DNA of 64,000 nt from Baylisascaris procyonis (lineage: Eukaryota; Nematoda; Chromadorea; Rhabditida; Ascarididae). The stretch lies in assembly GCA_037389465.1 (NCBI GenBank), contig JAZARR010000153.1, positions 4,201,001-4,265,000 of the forward strand. Direction: 5' to 3'. The notes below the pieces were generated by a model that saw only the letters and a program-made list of their open reading frames with translations, ran no database searches and was not told where the DNA came from. This document shows, one piece after another, positions 13,217 to 27,600 of this stretch (the first letter of the stretch is position 1; each line of letters starts with the position of its first letter). Both the position numbers and the translations under genes were made by a program.

Positions 13217-15400
13217 CTACAGAAAGTGGCGATGCGAAATATTTCTGCTAGCGAGATGCGCAAAAGCTGCACAAACTTTATAACAAAGAGGCAAGTTAAA
13301 TTTGACCGATGATTTCATGTTAAAGATTTTTAAATCTAGTAGGTAATTTGATTGGTATAGGCCGCAACATGCTTTGCGAAGAGTAAAGCGTGTAGAGCAT
13401 CTCCAGAAATGCTCTAACAATCTGATATTAAAAATCAAATTAAAGACCATGTAGGAGGAGAGTATTCCAAGACGGATCGGAAGTAAGTAATGAATGTTCT
13501 CCGACATCACTTAATAAATCTTTGAATCTATGGGCGGAGAACAAGGTTTGCAGTTCGGATGGCTTCTCTGCAGCATCAAAACATTGCAACCTCTAATGGA
13601 GGAGGCCGATTATAAAACCAACGTCATGGATCCATCCATCATAGAAAGAATGTCATTTCCAAGCTTGAGGAAACAGTCATACTAGTAATGAATGTGTACC
13701 ATATTTCACTCCGAGAACACTTAACTGCAAGGTTCTGCAGAATGTGGAAGTTGCAGGCGCGACCATACAATGAATGATAAATTTTAAGGTCATCAGCAAA
13801 CAGTCTAAATTGATTCGAGATGTTATCAGAAAAATTGTTATATTAGGTGAAAAACAACATGGTGTGCAATACACACACCAATAGGAAAGAGCATGTAAAT
13901 TGGGATACCTATCTCCAACTCTTACTGGAAAACTTCGCCTATATAAAAATGCCCTGACCCATTCTAGAAGACAGCAGTGTTCGGAGTTCACGGTCATCCC
14001 CCTCCCCCCCCCCCACAGGGGCCCCGCATAGCATGAATCATGAGTTTTACACCGCGGCACGACGTCAAAAGCAGTTTTTCATGACAAAAAAAACATCAAA
14101 GGCTTTTGCGTAATCAATATACAAAATTTCGGCCTAAACTAGCATATTCATAGCAGACATCAAACCGTCTAGAGAAGAAATAAATTGTGGGATCGTGAAC
14201 CGACAACGGGTGGAACTGCGTAGGGTTCAGAAGGTCCTTCGCGTAAAATGATCCATAATGCATCTCTAATAATTATTTCAGAAAGCTGGACGTTAGAGTA
14301 ATCGGGCGATAGATTTCTACAGAGGTCGTCGATGATTTAATTGACAAAGCTTATTGAGCGCCTACTCACAAGATATGCGAAGATATAATCAGGAATCATA
14401 CTAAGCGGTCACCAAATTGCTTTGCGATGCTTGTAAGAAAGAGTGACGAGATACCATCTGGTGCAAGTGACATTTCGTTATTCAGCTTACGAATAGCCTT
14501 CAAAACTTGACCAGTGTTTCCATCATAAAAATCCAAATGCTAATTACGACGCAGAGGAAAAGCAGGCAACACACCGCTACCTCTTTGCAAGCATTTGAGA
14601 AACAATCTGCGAGCATATTATTTGGCAGTTGATTATCGCTGGCCACATAGATATCACGTCTATTTTTAAGACGCCTTCCGCATGATACGTTCGCGATTCA
14701 CTGTTAACGGATTTGTAGAATGCTCTGGCGAATGTGCCACATATTATACGTCTCTCATGATTTATGGCAAGTCATTCATAATCCGTTCGATTGTGCTAAG
14801 AATATCGATAAAATTACGATGTGCCATCAAACTTATGATGGCCAGGCCATACGAACGGCTATCATGCAATAGAACTCCCAAGATGTAGTAAGAATCATGT
14901 CTTCTGGATGGAGTTTGTGGTGCACACGCCTCAGTAGTATTATAGACAGAGCCTAGAAAGTGCTACGAATTTGACCGATTCCAGATCACTATTTAAATAT
15001 CCAGTTCAATTATGCTAAGTCAACACAACAGCAATCTTTTGCCCAGCTATACCTCGTAATATCTCTCTCACTCTTCTCTGGAGGTTTTATAAGTTGTAAA
15101 AGTTGAAAAAGGTCTCTGCTGCACGGAAACTGCGAACGAAGGAAGAGTCATTTGTCAAAACGAGAAAAAGAGTATTTTCGCTAGGATTTGGGTCTTGGAC
15201 GACGTCAATAAGAACAGAACTTTTCTGAAAGTTTCCCAGCAATCAGGTTGTTGTAATCAGAGTGTTGGCACATTAAAACTGAAGTTTAGATCACCAACTA
15301 TCCCCCTGCATAATCCACCATCCACAACCCAGAGACCGCATAGATTTCTTAAGAATCTGAAATACTGTTGGATGCATGGCAGACAGAAATCAAGCTAAAA
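13217..15400 (-). mobile_element. Decayed CR1/Jockey-like non-LTR retrotransposon, minus strand
   Basis: Pieces of a non-LTR reverse transcriptase occur in the expected order on the minus strand, with frameshifts and stops between them. Near 15.28-15.33 kb is VGDLNF, resembling the endonuclease GDFN motif. At about 14.44-14.52 kb is IRKLNNEMSLAPDGIS, the usual KSxGPDGI region. At 14.28-14.31 kb is YRPITLTSSF. At 13777-13800 is FADDLKIY, the catalytic (Y/F)ADD box. At 13.22-13.43 kb is the C-terminal RFTLRKACC ... LPLCYKV segment. No intact frame survives, so it should be dead. The 3' end below 13.2 kb and the 5' end above 15.4 kb cannot be fixed by eye. Confidence 0.72.
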
Positions 15401-17880
15401 CTTTTGTTGCCAGTAATATCGATGCTTTGAAATTGGCAGTCGAAGCATCCGGATGAAGCGGCAGTTCAAACAACACTGAACGTTTGGAAAGCGATCTCAA
15501 CGAACTGGTCCTCCACAATGTGAAATGATGAATCATACCGTTGCGGGGGCAAGGGAGCCTTTCGCTCCCGCGAGGAGGTTTGGTCGCTCGGAATCCACCG
15601 CGGAGCGACGGAGTTCTGGAGAGCGGGCGACCCCGAGGTGGCGAAAGGTTGGAAAATGCCCGTTTCTGTTATGAGCTTCAGGCATCGTTTGCGCTATTGT
15701 GCTTTATCGCTTTCATGAGAAGAAATAACGAAAATCCGGACTAGTGATAGCAAAGAACTGATGTGAAAGATTTGCGAAGCTGATCCTCCCAGGTTGCCTC
15801 GTCGATTTCCTCCTTCAAGCGCCTTTGCTTTGGGAGGATGACCGATCAACAACGGGCTGCTTATAAATGTTTATGTGAACTATATGATACCTACTATTGA
15901 ATTTAGAAGTTGCTTCGCGAGTCGGTTTATTCAACCATTGCTAATCGATTTGACAGAAAAGTGTGCGCCACTAAAGCAAAAATTGAGAAATTTTTCGGTT
16001 GCTATTCAGTAGAATGCAGAGGCTTATGACGATATTAATGTTATCGGAAATTTTAACAGATTTGTGATCACCTTAATATGCTTTCATATCAAAGCAATGG
16101 CTTTATTATGCTTTCATACCAGAGCAATTTTTCAACTTTAGAGAATAATTCACGGAAACGGAAGCGATCCAGCAAAGGATATTACGTGCGTCAACGATCA
16201 TTTTTAGAATAAAAATTTTGCGGGCGCATCGTTATGTCAAATTTCAAACTCATTAAACATGCATCGATGCAACACATATAAAAGTATCGATGAGCATATT
16301 GGTTGCAGTCGAAATGCGATATACGTGTCTTTTACGAAAATGTAAAATTTGCATTTGATGAGAAATGAAATCGTTGATAAAACTGTAACGGATTTGATCA
16401 CAGCCTAAGATGCAAAAATTACTAAATGCAAAATTAACGAGAACATATGGAGGAACTACTAGATCCAACGTTATCTAGAACACGTGAATAGATTTAGCAT
16501 TAACTAGAACACCTGTATACTGTGTGCATTATCCGAGAAGTTCCTAATAAGGCTTCGATAGGAATAAAAGCGATATTATCGGTAATCACAGTGGGATTCA
16601 TTGTTATTTTAGTCCATAAGTTAGTGTTGAAAATAAAATCTGCCTACATCATATGTTGCTTCCAAATTGCGCAACATTCCTATTAAGTATCGGTCAACTG
16701 ACGCCGTTAATTACTCCACAATGAATTACTCTGTTGTTGCACTAAGTAATGCAATAGTTTTCTTCAAAGAATATTTCTACAACTAAATCAGGTGAGTTTC
16801 AACGCCCATTAAGCATTTGTGACTCTGGAGACCCTATTAAATATGCTATTAGCTTAAACAATATCTCTTACTTTGCCGTCGCAGATCTCACCACGTTTCT
16901 AAAAATCTCTTCCTTTATTATATCATGGATATTACGGGTATTTTTTGCTGTCCGGTCTAATTGTACTCCAATAAATCCTGCAAGCGCATCATTTACTTTG
17001 AGGCCAACATACGTGATCTAACAGTTTCAGTAGTTAATGTTCAAACGAACACAGTTTCGAAGGGATAGCCTTGAAATATTATGCACAATTATGTCAATGA
17101 AAATAATGCAAGATGAGCAAGAAGAACACTTTACTACCTCCGACGGATTATCATCGAGAGAAACACCAATGATATACCCGAGGGCTGTTTCTATTTAGCC
17201 GAATTAATTTTGTGCCAATAATGGAATTTGAACATTGCAAGATCGATAATCTCAATCTGCATGAATGGTGGATTCGTTCTCAATAAGCCTGGATTCACAA
17301 ATATCTCTAGCGATATCTAAGGGTATAATTTCAGCATCGAAGTTACAAATGAAAATGAAGTGAACTTCCCAGCCTTAAAATTGGCGTAAATAAGTTAATT
17401 GAATTTTTAATTTCAAAGCTATTTTATTCGTCCATTGGACAGCAATAGAGGACCCAGGATATCATAAAATATTACGTTGGCCAGGTAATATGTTATTGCA
17501 GGTTAATCTCATTTACTGATTAGTTTATGCGTACAGATCATACAGAATCGCGACGCATTACAGACAGAGAGACCTGTAGCTTGCGATGCCTAACAAAGTG
17601 TCTTGGCTCGATTTCCGAGTCGTGCAGTATGGACTGTACAATATTGGCAGTCGATGACTTGGACTTTAATTTTCTTGTCTCAAACAACCTGGTTACGCAG
17701 ATCCGATTGGTTGAAAACTTTCGCAGAACGATGCTCTTGTCAAACTCGCCTACTATCACATTGGTGAAGGTAAAGGTAAAGGTTGTGATCGGTTTTTGAC
17801 AAACGGTATAGCCTTTGTTCGAAGTGTCTGCAAAGTAAAGAACAGCTCAGCTAATGATCATGTAATCATCTACTTGGAAA
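15401..17880. other. Gene-poor stretch between retrotransposon remnants
   Basis: No gene recognised. A GC-rich block at about 15541-15660 stands out from AT-rich surroundings and contains imperfect inverted pieces around CCGCGG. A 27-base minus-strand segment near 16.87-16.90 kb is flanked by a good acceptor (TTTTTAG) and a perfect-looking donor (GTAAGAGAT), but it has no partner exons. A segment near 17.53-17.76 kb is open on both strands and is probably transposon debris belonging to the next feature. Confidence 0.35.
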
Positions 17881-18870
17881 CTGACACTTACATTAAACGA
17901 CCTATGTGGGGCACGAAATGGACCTTGCAGGGTGCACCTGAAAGAAGGCTAAAGCTCTGCTATCTCAGTATAATTGGAGTAAATATCTTGCAGGCTCATC
18001 GGGGTTCGGAGAAATGTCGAGCCACTTTTTTGTTCTGTGATGACGTTACTAGGGTTTCTGCAATTGTATGATCAGGCCTACGACTTTCACATTCTGCGGA
18101 CGGAGCTCGATGGCTTCACAGACTGGTCAAAATGATACAGCTAAATGTGTAGAATGAATGTTATCTCAAGCCTGGAAATGAGGTTCTTCCTACTATAGAT
18201 GGTATAACCCATATCGATTATAATGAATCCCACCGCACATTGCAGCGTTCCAATGTTGCTGAGAAATCAGCCTAAATGCAAACCTCGTTATCAGCCTTCA
18301 TTATTTTGTGCCGATCCTTTTTGGAATACGCTACTTCTGCATGGTCTCCCGTTTGGTTTTTACAATCAGATTGTCAGAGAATGTCGGCAAACGCTCTATC
18401 CATCTTGTTTTTTGCAGTCTCCTATTGCCCATACCAATCAAATAACCTTACCAGATAAAGAAATCTTCGACTAGACTTATCGACTAGATTTGACAAGATT
18501 GAAAAACCAGATTAAGAAATGAAATCATCGGATTACCGCAGGATCAAATTTGACCTGACTTTTTGTTACAAAATTGTGTGCGGCTTCTGGCATCACGCTA
18601 TCGGAAACGTTCATTTCGCCCTCCTGCAGTCCATGTTGGCATTGCTTTCATATAGCCAGAAAATAGTTCATCATAATCAATGGTCCGCATAATTTGCAAT
18701 CTCGCATTGTACGAGTCTGGAATCAATTTCCAACCGGTATTGTTAAGTCTTTCAAATTTAAACTGATGCTGAGTCGCTCCGAACTATACGCTACAGCTGC
18801 TCCAATGTACCGAATGCACAGATTGTAGATTTGCGAACGTTTCGTTCCATGCTATTCATGCGCATAATCT
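17880..18870 (+). mobile_element. Decayed CR1-like retrotransposon 3' part, plus strand
   Basis: The C-terminal half of a non-LTR reverse transcriptase is readable on the plus strand with frame changes. Near 18.20-18.24 kb is THIDYNESHRTL, matching the region before the thumb domain. At about 18.28-18.36 kb is ILCRSFLEYATSAWSPVW, the typical VRPxLEYASxxWSP segment. At 18.70-18.78 kb is RIVRVWNQFPTGIV followed by KSFKFKLML, the terminal WNxLP...FKxxL motif. In-frame stops make it non-functional. It is in the opposite orientation to the 13.2-15.4 kb copy, so the two are separate insertions or an inverted pair. Confidence 0.68.
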
Positions 18871-21800
18871 TTTTGTATGTTCACCCGCTCCGAGGCTTTG
18901 AAATAAAAATAAGAAGAAGCTGAAAAAAAAAATGCGAAGAGTTCTCTGATGTCTAGTTTCTCCAAGTGACTGAGCATTCCCGCAAGTTTGCTTCAAAAGT
19001 GTTGTAGTCCAATAACTTTTGGAAATTTGCATAGACAATGCTAAGCCTTCAATACCATAATAAATAGACGGTATATTTCTGCGAATGTAAGCGTGGAAGG
19101 ATGAGGAAGCAACCTCGATCATGTGTGAGGAGATTGTTGTTCACCAACATTCATCATTCTCCGCTTCGCATTGCTAATTGCGCATTCGATTGCAAAATTG
19201 CTCCAACCTCATTCCTCTGCTTCATATTACATTCCTCGCTACTATCTTCATCAAGACGAGAGTGGCAGGGTGAGTGCTGAACCCTGTTGGTTGAAGCAGT
19301 GTTGAGTCGACGCGGCAGCATCGAAAGGGGGAGAAGAACCCTAGTCCTAACCTTCACAAGACCGTGTTCCACCTAGGTACATGTGTGAGAGTGTTTCTGT
19401 TAAATGACTGGTTGGAAGCGTTGAAAGCAGAAGCGTCAAAAATTGAACTAGATATGATCGACACTGCAAAACTGAGTAGAAAAGGCCATACCGCGGTCGA
19501 TCTGCCGAACGGTAACTGCTTATACAACTAGCAGAAAAGAAGGCATGTTGTGGGGCGGAGTCTAATCTTTTATTTCGCAGGAATGGAAAATCAAGAGAAT
19601 GCCATCCTCTTCATAGTTTGTCTGAATTGTGCAGATTTAAATTATAACCGATGGTGAAACAAGAATGCGATTAACTCATGTATGTACCTCACGTATGTAC
19701 CTCACGTATTCATGTATGCGATTAATTTATAATTCATATTAATTCATGGTGGTAATTGCCCTATTTGGTGGCTAAAGGAATGAAGAATATACTACAGTTT
19801 TGAACGATCTAACTGCTGCAGTCAACGAAAAACGCTCTATGCTCATCGTTATGATGATTAATATTAAGAGGATAATGGAGACCGAGCGTCAAGAAAGTGA
19901 TCGGCGACGAAAATAACCAATCCGTTAAAAAAGATGTCCTGAGAATGGATTTGGTGGAGTCCCAACGGCGGGACAAAGAACGAAAGAGATTACTCTTGGT
20001 GAATAAGGATGCAATAGTCGAGAACGCGGATTTATTAAACCATATCTAAACAGCTGGCGATCGCGTTCTGGGTAGAGCAAGACCCATCTCGGAACAATAC
20101 GTATACGGGCTAGACGACGAAGAAACAATGGAACGGAAAGGTTAATAGCAGTACAGGTTCAGCAATCTTTTGTGATAGGAAATGAGCTCGCTTACATAAA
20201 TGTTACGTCAAAAATCGGTCAGGGCGGCCTCTTAGAGTAGGCTGGGAAGGAGAAAGATGAAGAGGGATGCTAATTTTCTGACGGAACTGAAATTCTACGG
20301 GTTTATCAAACTCATCAAAAATGATGTATGAAAACCGTTGTCAGAAAGCTGTAACCACCAAAGCTGAGGAAACAAGTTGCAACCACCAAAGCGCTTAAAC
20401 GCAAAAAGAGCTTGTCAATTGAAAGTTCTAAAAAACCGTAATTGGGCAAGCGAAAAGCGTTGAATTATCACTCATTATGGGAATGCGAAAAATCGAACCA
20501 CATCATTCAGCAATTCCATATGAAATTGCATGAAGGCGGTTTTAAGCACAACTTTACTGCGGGAAAAGATGATCAACGCTCTTATAGATTTTCTGCAGTC
20601 GGTTCAACACATGAAAAATGATAAAAAACAAAGTAAAGCAAATATTTATTTATCTATTTATATATTCGGTTATATCTTTATTGGTCCCATAGTTTAGGAG
20701 ACACCCTGCACTCTGGTTGAGATAACAGTGTCGGTATTCACCGACCCATTCGACTTATTGCGCTGCCTATTGCCACCGGTTTACAAATTTCACAAGCAGA
20801 CCATCAACAAGCAGAGTGCATTTGCACTCCTCGTTGAGCATGTTTGGACCAGGTGATGGAGGGATCGAAACAGAAACATCTCGTCATATTGCTTGTATGA
20901 CGAAGCATTTTTCGCTTCTTTTATGCACTGACCACTAACCATCTTTCTTTAAAGATTTCAAATTCACTAGACCTTTAGAGAATGAGCGTTGGGTTCTGTG
21001 GCTGGTAGTGTGAAGCAGATATTACTTTAGTGGGATCAGTCGCAGTATTGTGTGAAGATAGGTGACCATCGAGCACCGCTCAAACATTGAACGCGACGCG
21101 TTTGCCTAGCGACAGCGATGTAATGATGCGAGACCTTTTCTTCCGAAGAAAGGATGAAGCTCCCTGCGACTTTTCCTATACGGAACGCTCAGAGAGTGTG
21201 GCTCGATATCACACATGCACGGCACAAGTAACATGGTGTGACTTCCCTGCACTCGACGGCTACGGTCCTTCCAATAGAAAAATATAAGCATAAATTTCGT
21301 GTTGGAGTGGAAATCAATCGGCCATGTTCAACGAAAGACGAATATCATTTTATCGTTTTGAACTTGCTGGGATCCTAACTGGAACCCCTTCTCTTTATTT
21401 ACGGATCTGCTTTCAACTTTTGTTTCACCTTCTAAGTAAAGTAAAGAAACGGATGAGTTATGTTAAATTCACTTTCCTACGATTTTTCGATTTCCGTACA
21501 TAATGTCCAGAAGCGTACGGTCCTTCTAATGGAAGAAGGACTGCACTTTCTTCGGCTCTGGTCTTACTTATCACGTCTGCCTTTTCCTCTTTGTTTTTAA
21601 TCCAAAATGATAGATGACACATCACGGGACAAATATTTCTTTAAGGCAATAGAGCAGCAACCGAACTATTGCCATTAAGCAACGCTTTGTGAGAAATGTG
21701 CTGCGGAAGATTCTTTAACTGAAACCATGTGGTACTTAATTGAAAAAAATTGGCAATGAAAGGATAGATGTGATTGCTAGTTTGCGCATTTTACTGTAAG

Positions 21801-24623
21801 AATCCCTTTAAGGGAAATGAGTAGCTTAGCCATAACACGTCGCGGATCATCTTGATCCCAGTAGTAGTGGCCCTCCCGTTAAGTCGAAAGTAGAGTTTAG
21901 CGTCTGATGGATAAAGCGAAACCTGGCAACGGTTAGTCGCTTTAGTGATGCCTTTTGCAAAGAAATGTCGTCAACCGCGTCAATGATGCCTTCTGCAAAG
22001 AAAAGTTGTTTGGGCCTCTTTCACAGTTTAATGCTCATGGACAAGCTTTCATTTTTGACGCATATGCTGATCTCAGATGTTCAAAACGTGCAGAATGATT
22101 TCCTTAAAAACTTGATACTGTCTGCGACTATTTCTTGGGGATATGGGCATCGTTCATGCGATGACGTTTGTAATTACAACCGAATTGTCGCCTCACTTCA
22201 AGATAGCGTACTAGTATGTAACAATGCTCCTGATGTGCAGAATGTTATCTGCTTGCTACGGATTAGTCCACCAAGTATAACATCTTCAGGGAAAAGGAAG
22301 AACTGCGTTGGTTTTCAGGATACTCCCAAATGTGCAACGCTGGTACATAGAATTTAAAAAACTAAAAAGAAGATATGTACGAGCGATATGGCGTTGTGCG
22401 CTGTCATAGTCATGCATAGGCAGATGGGCAGAAGTATTGCTCTATCTTTGCTCCTCTGTTATTAATAAATCTCTTTCGTTAACTAGTTAATGTCGGTGGC
22501 AAAAGTCCCATGGCAATTCAAGCTAACTGGAATTCTAATATTGCGGAAGAAATTCTGCGACCTCATGAGATTATCAGTAACGAACTACAATGGCCACGCT
22601 TGAAAAGAGTAGCAAATAGAAAAAAACTTCTCAAGAGAGCCGATCTCTTTCTATAGAGCCTACGCACTCTATCAGTTCATCCGAGTGCCCAAACATTCAA
22701 CGACACTATCAAAAAGTCGAATAATGTTTCTTTGTGAAAGCGATTAGTCATCAAGATCATAGCCAGAAAAATATCTTTTCACGCACTTTGCGAAATTTCA
22801 GTCGAAGACATTCAAAATTTCATACCCATTCTCCATCCGGCCCAGTTTTTTGCACCTTTCAAGATGGAAAATTTAAACACTTTTTGGCCTTGTACTGCTG
22901 GAGGAATTTTGTAGTGCGTCCATCACATTTCGATCAAACACGTTTCACATTAAGTGTAGGCGTAACGAAACAAACGTTTGCATGTATTGCAATTTTTTTC
23001 ACAAGAAACGCCCTAAATATACTTATTTTTCACTTTTGGACGCAAATTACATGAAATGCATTTGAGTTGTATTAAGCAAATGACTGAAGGAATTGCAATC
23101 ACTAATGACAGCACTGTTAATGACTTATGCAGAAAAATTTTTAATCATTTTTTCTTCATAAATTCCTACTAGAGTTTCGTGTGTAAAAGTACGAAAGGCA
23201 ATAATTGGGGATATCTGTCATATATCGTATTGCCAAAAGGGGACATTTTTTTCTAATATGGTAGAAATGAATCCGCAAGTGCATCAAAAATGCAGGATAA
23301 AACAAACGGCCAGAATATTGGAAGAAAAATGAGCAAGTTTCAAATTGGTGGATCTCATATGTTAGAGCCGACTGTTTAGTCTGCCTCAAATTCAAATGGT
23401 AATCATTGTCCAATGATCAATAAGAATTTTTCAGGCAAAAAACCGCTGCTTATCGAATAATAGTGATCTGTAATCTGAGTTAGTGTTTGGAAGGGAGCTC
23501 TCGCGAACGGTAGCACCCGTGGCCCAAAATTTATGTTTCATATTCATACAGGGACTCCGACGAAGAGCTCCCACGGGTCCCTGCGCCGGAGGGAGGGGGA
23601 GGGGGAAGGGTGAGCGCCAAACATTAACCTGAGTCCCACCTAAGAGAGTTAGCTGCAACATTTGCAATTAATCTTGCTTTAACGAGCATTCTGGTGCGCT
23701 TTTTAGGCGTTCTACACTATATGCGCTCTAGAGCTTATAGCACAGAAAGAAAAGCTGTGGCAGGTAAAAGCATCAGCGGCGTTAAGTGTTGCAGCGTTTA
23801 TCCGTCAAGCGGGGTCGCTTCAAGTGATCGCTTCGAGGTGACCTCATCTTCACCCTTCGATTTATGTTTCTTGAAGAGAGCAGCATCACTCTGCATAAGT
23901 TGAGCCACCGTACGAAAAAGTAACACACTTTTCATTGTATGCATGTGCTTATGCCAAGTGCAGTAAGGTTTTGTGCGAAATATGAAACCGCGATTATAGT
24001 ATAGGCATGATATAGTCTGGTTTTCAAAATGTAGGTGCAAATGTAGTATTGCACCAGTTTTGTGTGAAAAAGTACAAGCGCATCGACCATTTTCTGGCTT
24101 CACTCGTATCTGAAGTTTGCTTTACCTTTTCCTGAACTCAGAATTACTGCGTTATTGCGCTTTTCCAGTTTCAATTTTAAACGTTCGATGCCAATATATC
24201 TCTGATCATTGATATTCGAAATAGATGAAGCATTTGTTTAAATATACGGTGCTGTATTTTGCATTTTAGATCTTAAAAGGCGTCATCAGGGATGATGGAT
24301 TATTTCACTTTCCCCTCTTTATTTTTGTAACGTCTCTGCTTTGAAGATAGGTTGATACTTTTAGGATAGGTTGAGTGAGGTTTGGTATCCATAATGGAAT
24401 GCCTCATAAACCATAGAGAGGAGCGGTGTATGCTAGGTGAGGTTGTTGATGAGCCACTCACAAATGGAACATAGCGTCATTGGTTGAGGCATAGACGAAA
24501 GCGACGTTCGTCAACAGGTAAGAAGAAAGTGGCGCATTGCGTGTCCTCGCAATTGAACAAACATTAAATGTGATCCCTATTGTGGGCACTCTCCGACCTG
24601 TTCCGTTGCTTGTTTGCCTCAAT
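18871..24623. other. Gene-poor, repeat-bearing stretch upstream of the Ly-6-like gene
   Basis: No intact gene recognised. An open frame of 130 codons on the plus strand at 21965-22357 has no splice partners and may be transposon-derived. Short direct repeats of ATGTACCTCACGT occur at about 19.68-19.71 kb. A run of four G-tracts lies at 23589-23610. The last few hundred bases should hold the promoter and 5' leader of the gene starting at 24624. Confidence 0.4.
23589..23610 (+). repeat. Four-tract G run (possible G-quadruplex)
   Basis: Four G-tracts (three to five G each) separated by one or two A residues fit the canonical quadruplex pattern. They lie inside a GC-rich block (about 23540-23640) embedded in AT-rich DNA about 1 kb upstream of the Ly-6-like gene. 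Confidence 0.7.
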
Positions 24624-27600
24624 ATGCGGCCCTCCACAACGCTGCACTCGATCTGTCTTTTCCTTCTATTCTTGCTTTATGAAGTAAATGCAGTAAAAAG
24701 TAAGTTCATTACTCTATATCAGCAAATATGATTTGAGATTTCTAAAAAGTACGAAAATATCATTGTGGTTATCTCATATTGCCTTAATTTGCCTCTCACT
24801 CTTTTTTATCTATCGTTTTCATTGTTCCCTCACAAACAAATGGCCGTCTCAAAGATTATGCAACAATGAGAACTTGTTACGGTGACAATGAAACCTCACA
24901 GGTGGCAAATGAAGCAAAGCTATTAGTAAAAAATTCTAAGGTCAGTTCCAGAAAAAGAGGATTTGCCACTGTGAACTCAGTATCGCGCTTCCTTATACCG
25001 CAAAGGATGAGCTACTGGTTTAAAAATTTGCTGTTGTGGAAACCAGAATTGATGACTGCTGTGTGAAGCCAACCTAGAAGAAGAAAACATTCATAAAAAT
25101 TACTCCAAGTTTTCCGTAGCAAAAAAAAAACGACCAAATTTCTATCGTCTGCCTCATATGACCACACGTGCAGTGCACACTATTTCACTCTAGTTCGCAT
25201 CAACAGGACGTACGGCTTCAATGAACTGTTTGTGCGTATTTATTAGATGGTAGTGTGGTTCCAAACCATGGATCTGTGTGCAAAGCTATTTATAGCATGG
25301 ATCCGTGCGCAGATTTGTGTGATCTAGTAGAGGTATAAAAACCATCGAATAGTTGGTTGAGGAGGCCTAGTTGTGGAGGAGCTGATATAGATATTATGCC
25401 TTAACAAAGGCTGGTACAAAATTAGTATGGCTTAGTAATGACCGATAGAGAATATTATGAATAGTGGTTGATATGGAATAGTAAGCCTTAATAAAGCATG
25501 TTTATTAATAAGGTGAACATTTTTTTAAATGTTTATCGACATTGACAAGAAAAATTTTGCACAGTTCAGTATGATCTATGAGAGTTGTGAGCAAACGACA
25601 AATGAGTGCTATAAGACGCCTCTTCCTCTCTTTTGCACTTTGCAAACAACATGCGTACTTTGTGCTTATATGAATCATTCATTGCTTATGAACGATGCAT
25701 GACATTTAAAACAAAACCAGCAATTTCCTTAGAAGATTGCGAATGCAGCTACAGCCTTTCGAGGCAAAAAGAATTTTATAAATTTATTAGCGAGTGGAGA
25801 ATTGTGTAGACTTCATTATATAATGCCATACTGAAGCATACCGGTCGAATGTGAACTGAGCAACTTTCTTAGTGTTTTCGAATCGAAAAAAACTTTGGAA
25901 GTAGCGAATTTATCTTAGATATTACAATTGATGTTTGTTCAAGTTTTCTTGCCGTCTTAGCTGACCTCTTTCACGCGTCAACGATTCTTCAATGATGCCA
26001 GTGAATTCCAGCAATAAACGAGAGGGCTAATATAGAATATTCTCATCTGAAATGTTTCTCTTCCATACATCACATATTTCATGAGCTGAATACTTAATTT
26101 TCGCTATTGCTAGCGCTAATCAATTTAGAGAGTTAGGGAACATGACCAAACCACATACCTTCTCTAGAAAACCGAATTTCTTATGTTCCTTAATCCATCA
26201 AGTTGTAAATCGTACATGCAAATATTTCTCATCAGCTAATATTAAGCAAATTTGCAGATCGTTGCTACAGTTGCGCGTCGTCAAATATGCAATCGGTAAA
26301 TGAATTAGAAATATATTCCATTAAATTTATCATTATATCAATTTCTATTTATATCGTATTCCAATACGTTAAGTAACAAAAGTGTGAAAAGAGTTGCAAA
26401 CGTTGTCGTTGAAAAACTTCAAATGCACATCCATATTGCTGAAATAGGATTTTCGATAGTGAGGTGCAATGTTAGAGCAAAAAAAAAAAAGCAATTCAAA
26501 CAGCAAACTGGATTTCGACAGTGAATAGAATGTTTGTCGGGTAAATAATACTCAAAGAAAATTGCAGCTTATCTCAATGAATCCACTTCGGGAATCTTTC
26601 TCACTTGAAATGTATATTGAGCTTTCATCTGCAATAAACTCACAACTGGAGAGCAGATTCTGAACATCCTGCAATGTCTTGTAGATGAAAAATGTTATTT
26701 CCAAAATCTGCCAATTTCCTGGATGAAAACAAAAGGCAACTTCCGACGACATTATTCTTACATTTGTTTGCCTTGTTAACTGATATTTTATTTCTAAGCT
26801 GAAAACAAAGGCTGTATAAGATGTAAATATTATTAAAACAACTTAATGCTTGAAATTCTACAGGATTTTCTGAACAGGAAGCGTGGTCCACAAAAACGAA
26901 TAGCAGAGCCAAAAATGTTCGATAACTTTTGTGATCTCGATGTTTGGATTATTAAACAACGGAGTTCGATCGACTGTGACGGTGCGTGTTTCAAGTGGCA
27001 ACAAATTGTGAACAATTCCGGTAAGAACTCTCACAAGGATCGCATCCGTTCGCAGTTAACATCCACTAGCAAAAAATAGCTAACAAAGGATTCGGATATA
27101 GGGAGATATCATCTGGAAACCTGCATGTAGAAATATTCGGTATTCTGCAGTGGATATTTTTGCTGGAGGAATTTCAGAAACTGTGTTTACTCGTTCCCAC
27201 CGTCATGGTTATTTCACGCTATTTCTATACAAACAGAGATATCACCGTTGACGAGCTTTTTTATTTGAGAGTAATGATACAGCGGAAAGGTAATTGGTGT
27301 CATAATGCATAGATCCCACATCCTTTGTCACCTTTGTCCTTATTATTTCAATTTGGTGCTAATTCGTTGGAATGCTTCGAAATATTGACTATCAAAATTT
27401 TCATCCATATTTACTAAAGTAAAAAATAGGCAATGCGTAATGTCTATGTTTGCAGAAATTGACACAGCGAAAGATTATCATAAACCCACAATCCACTGAA
27501 TGCTATTATATTGAAATTTTTACTCATTACCACACATATCATATGATTTGTGTTAATCATACAACCCACAAAAACCCACAAATCATACAAACCCACATAC

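Noticed and set aside
13677..14060. Minus-strand frame of 127 codons as an independent gene
   Set aside because: It overlaps frameshifted reverse-transcriptase motifs, including FADDLKIY in another frame, so it is a by-product of a dead retrotransposon.
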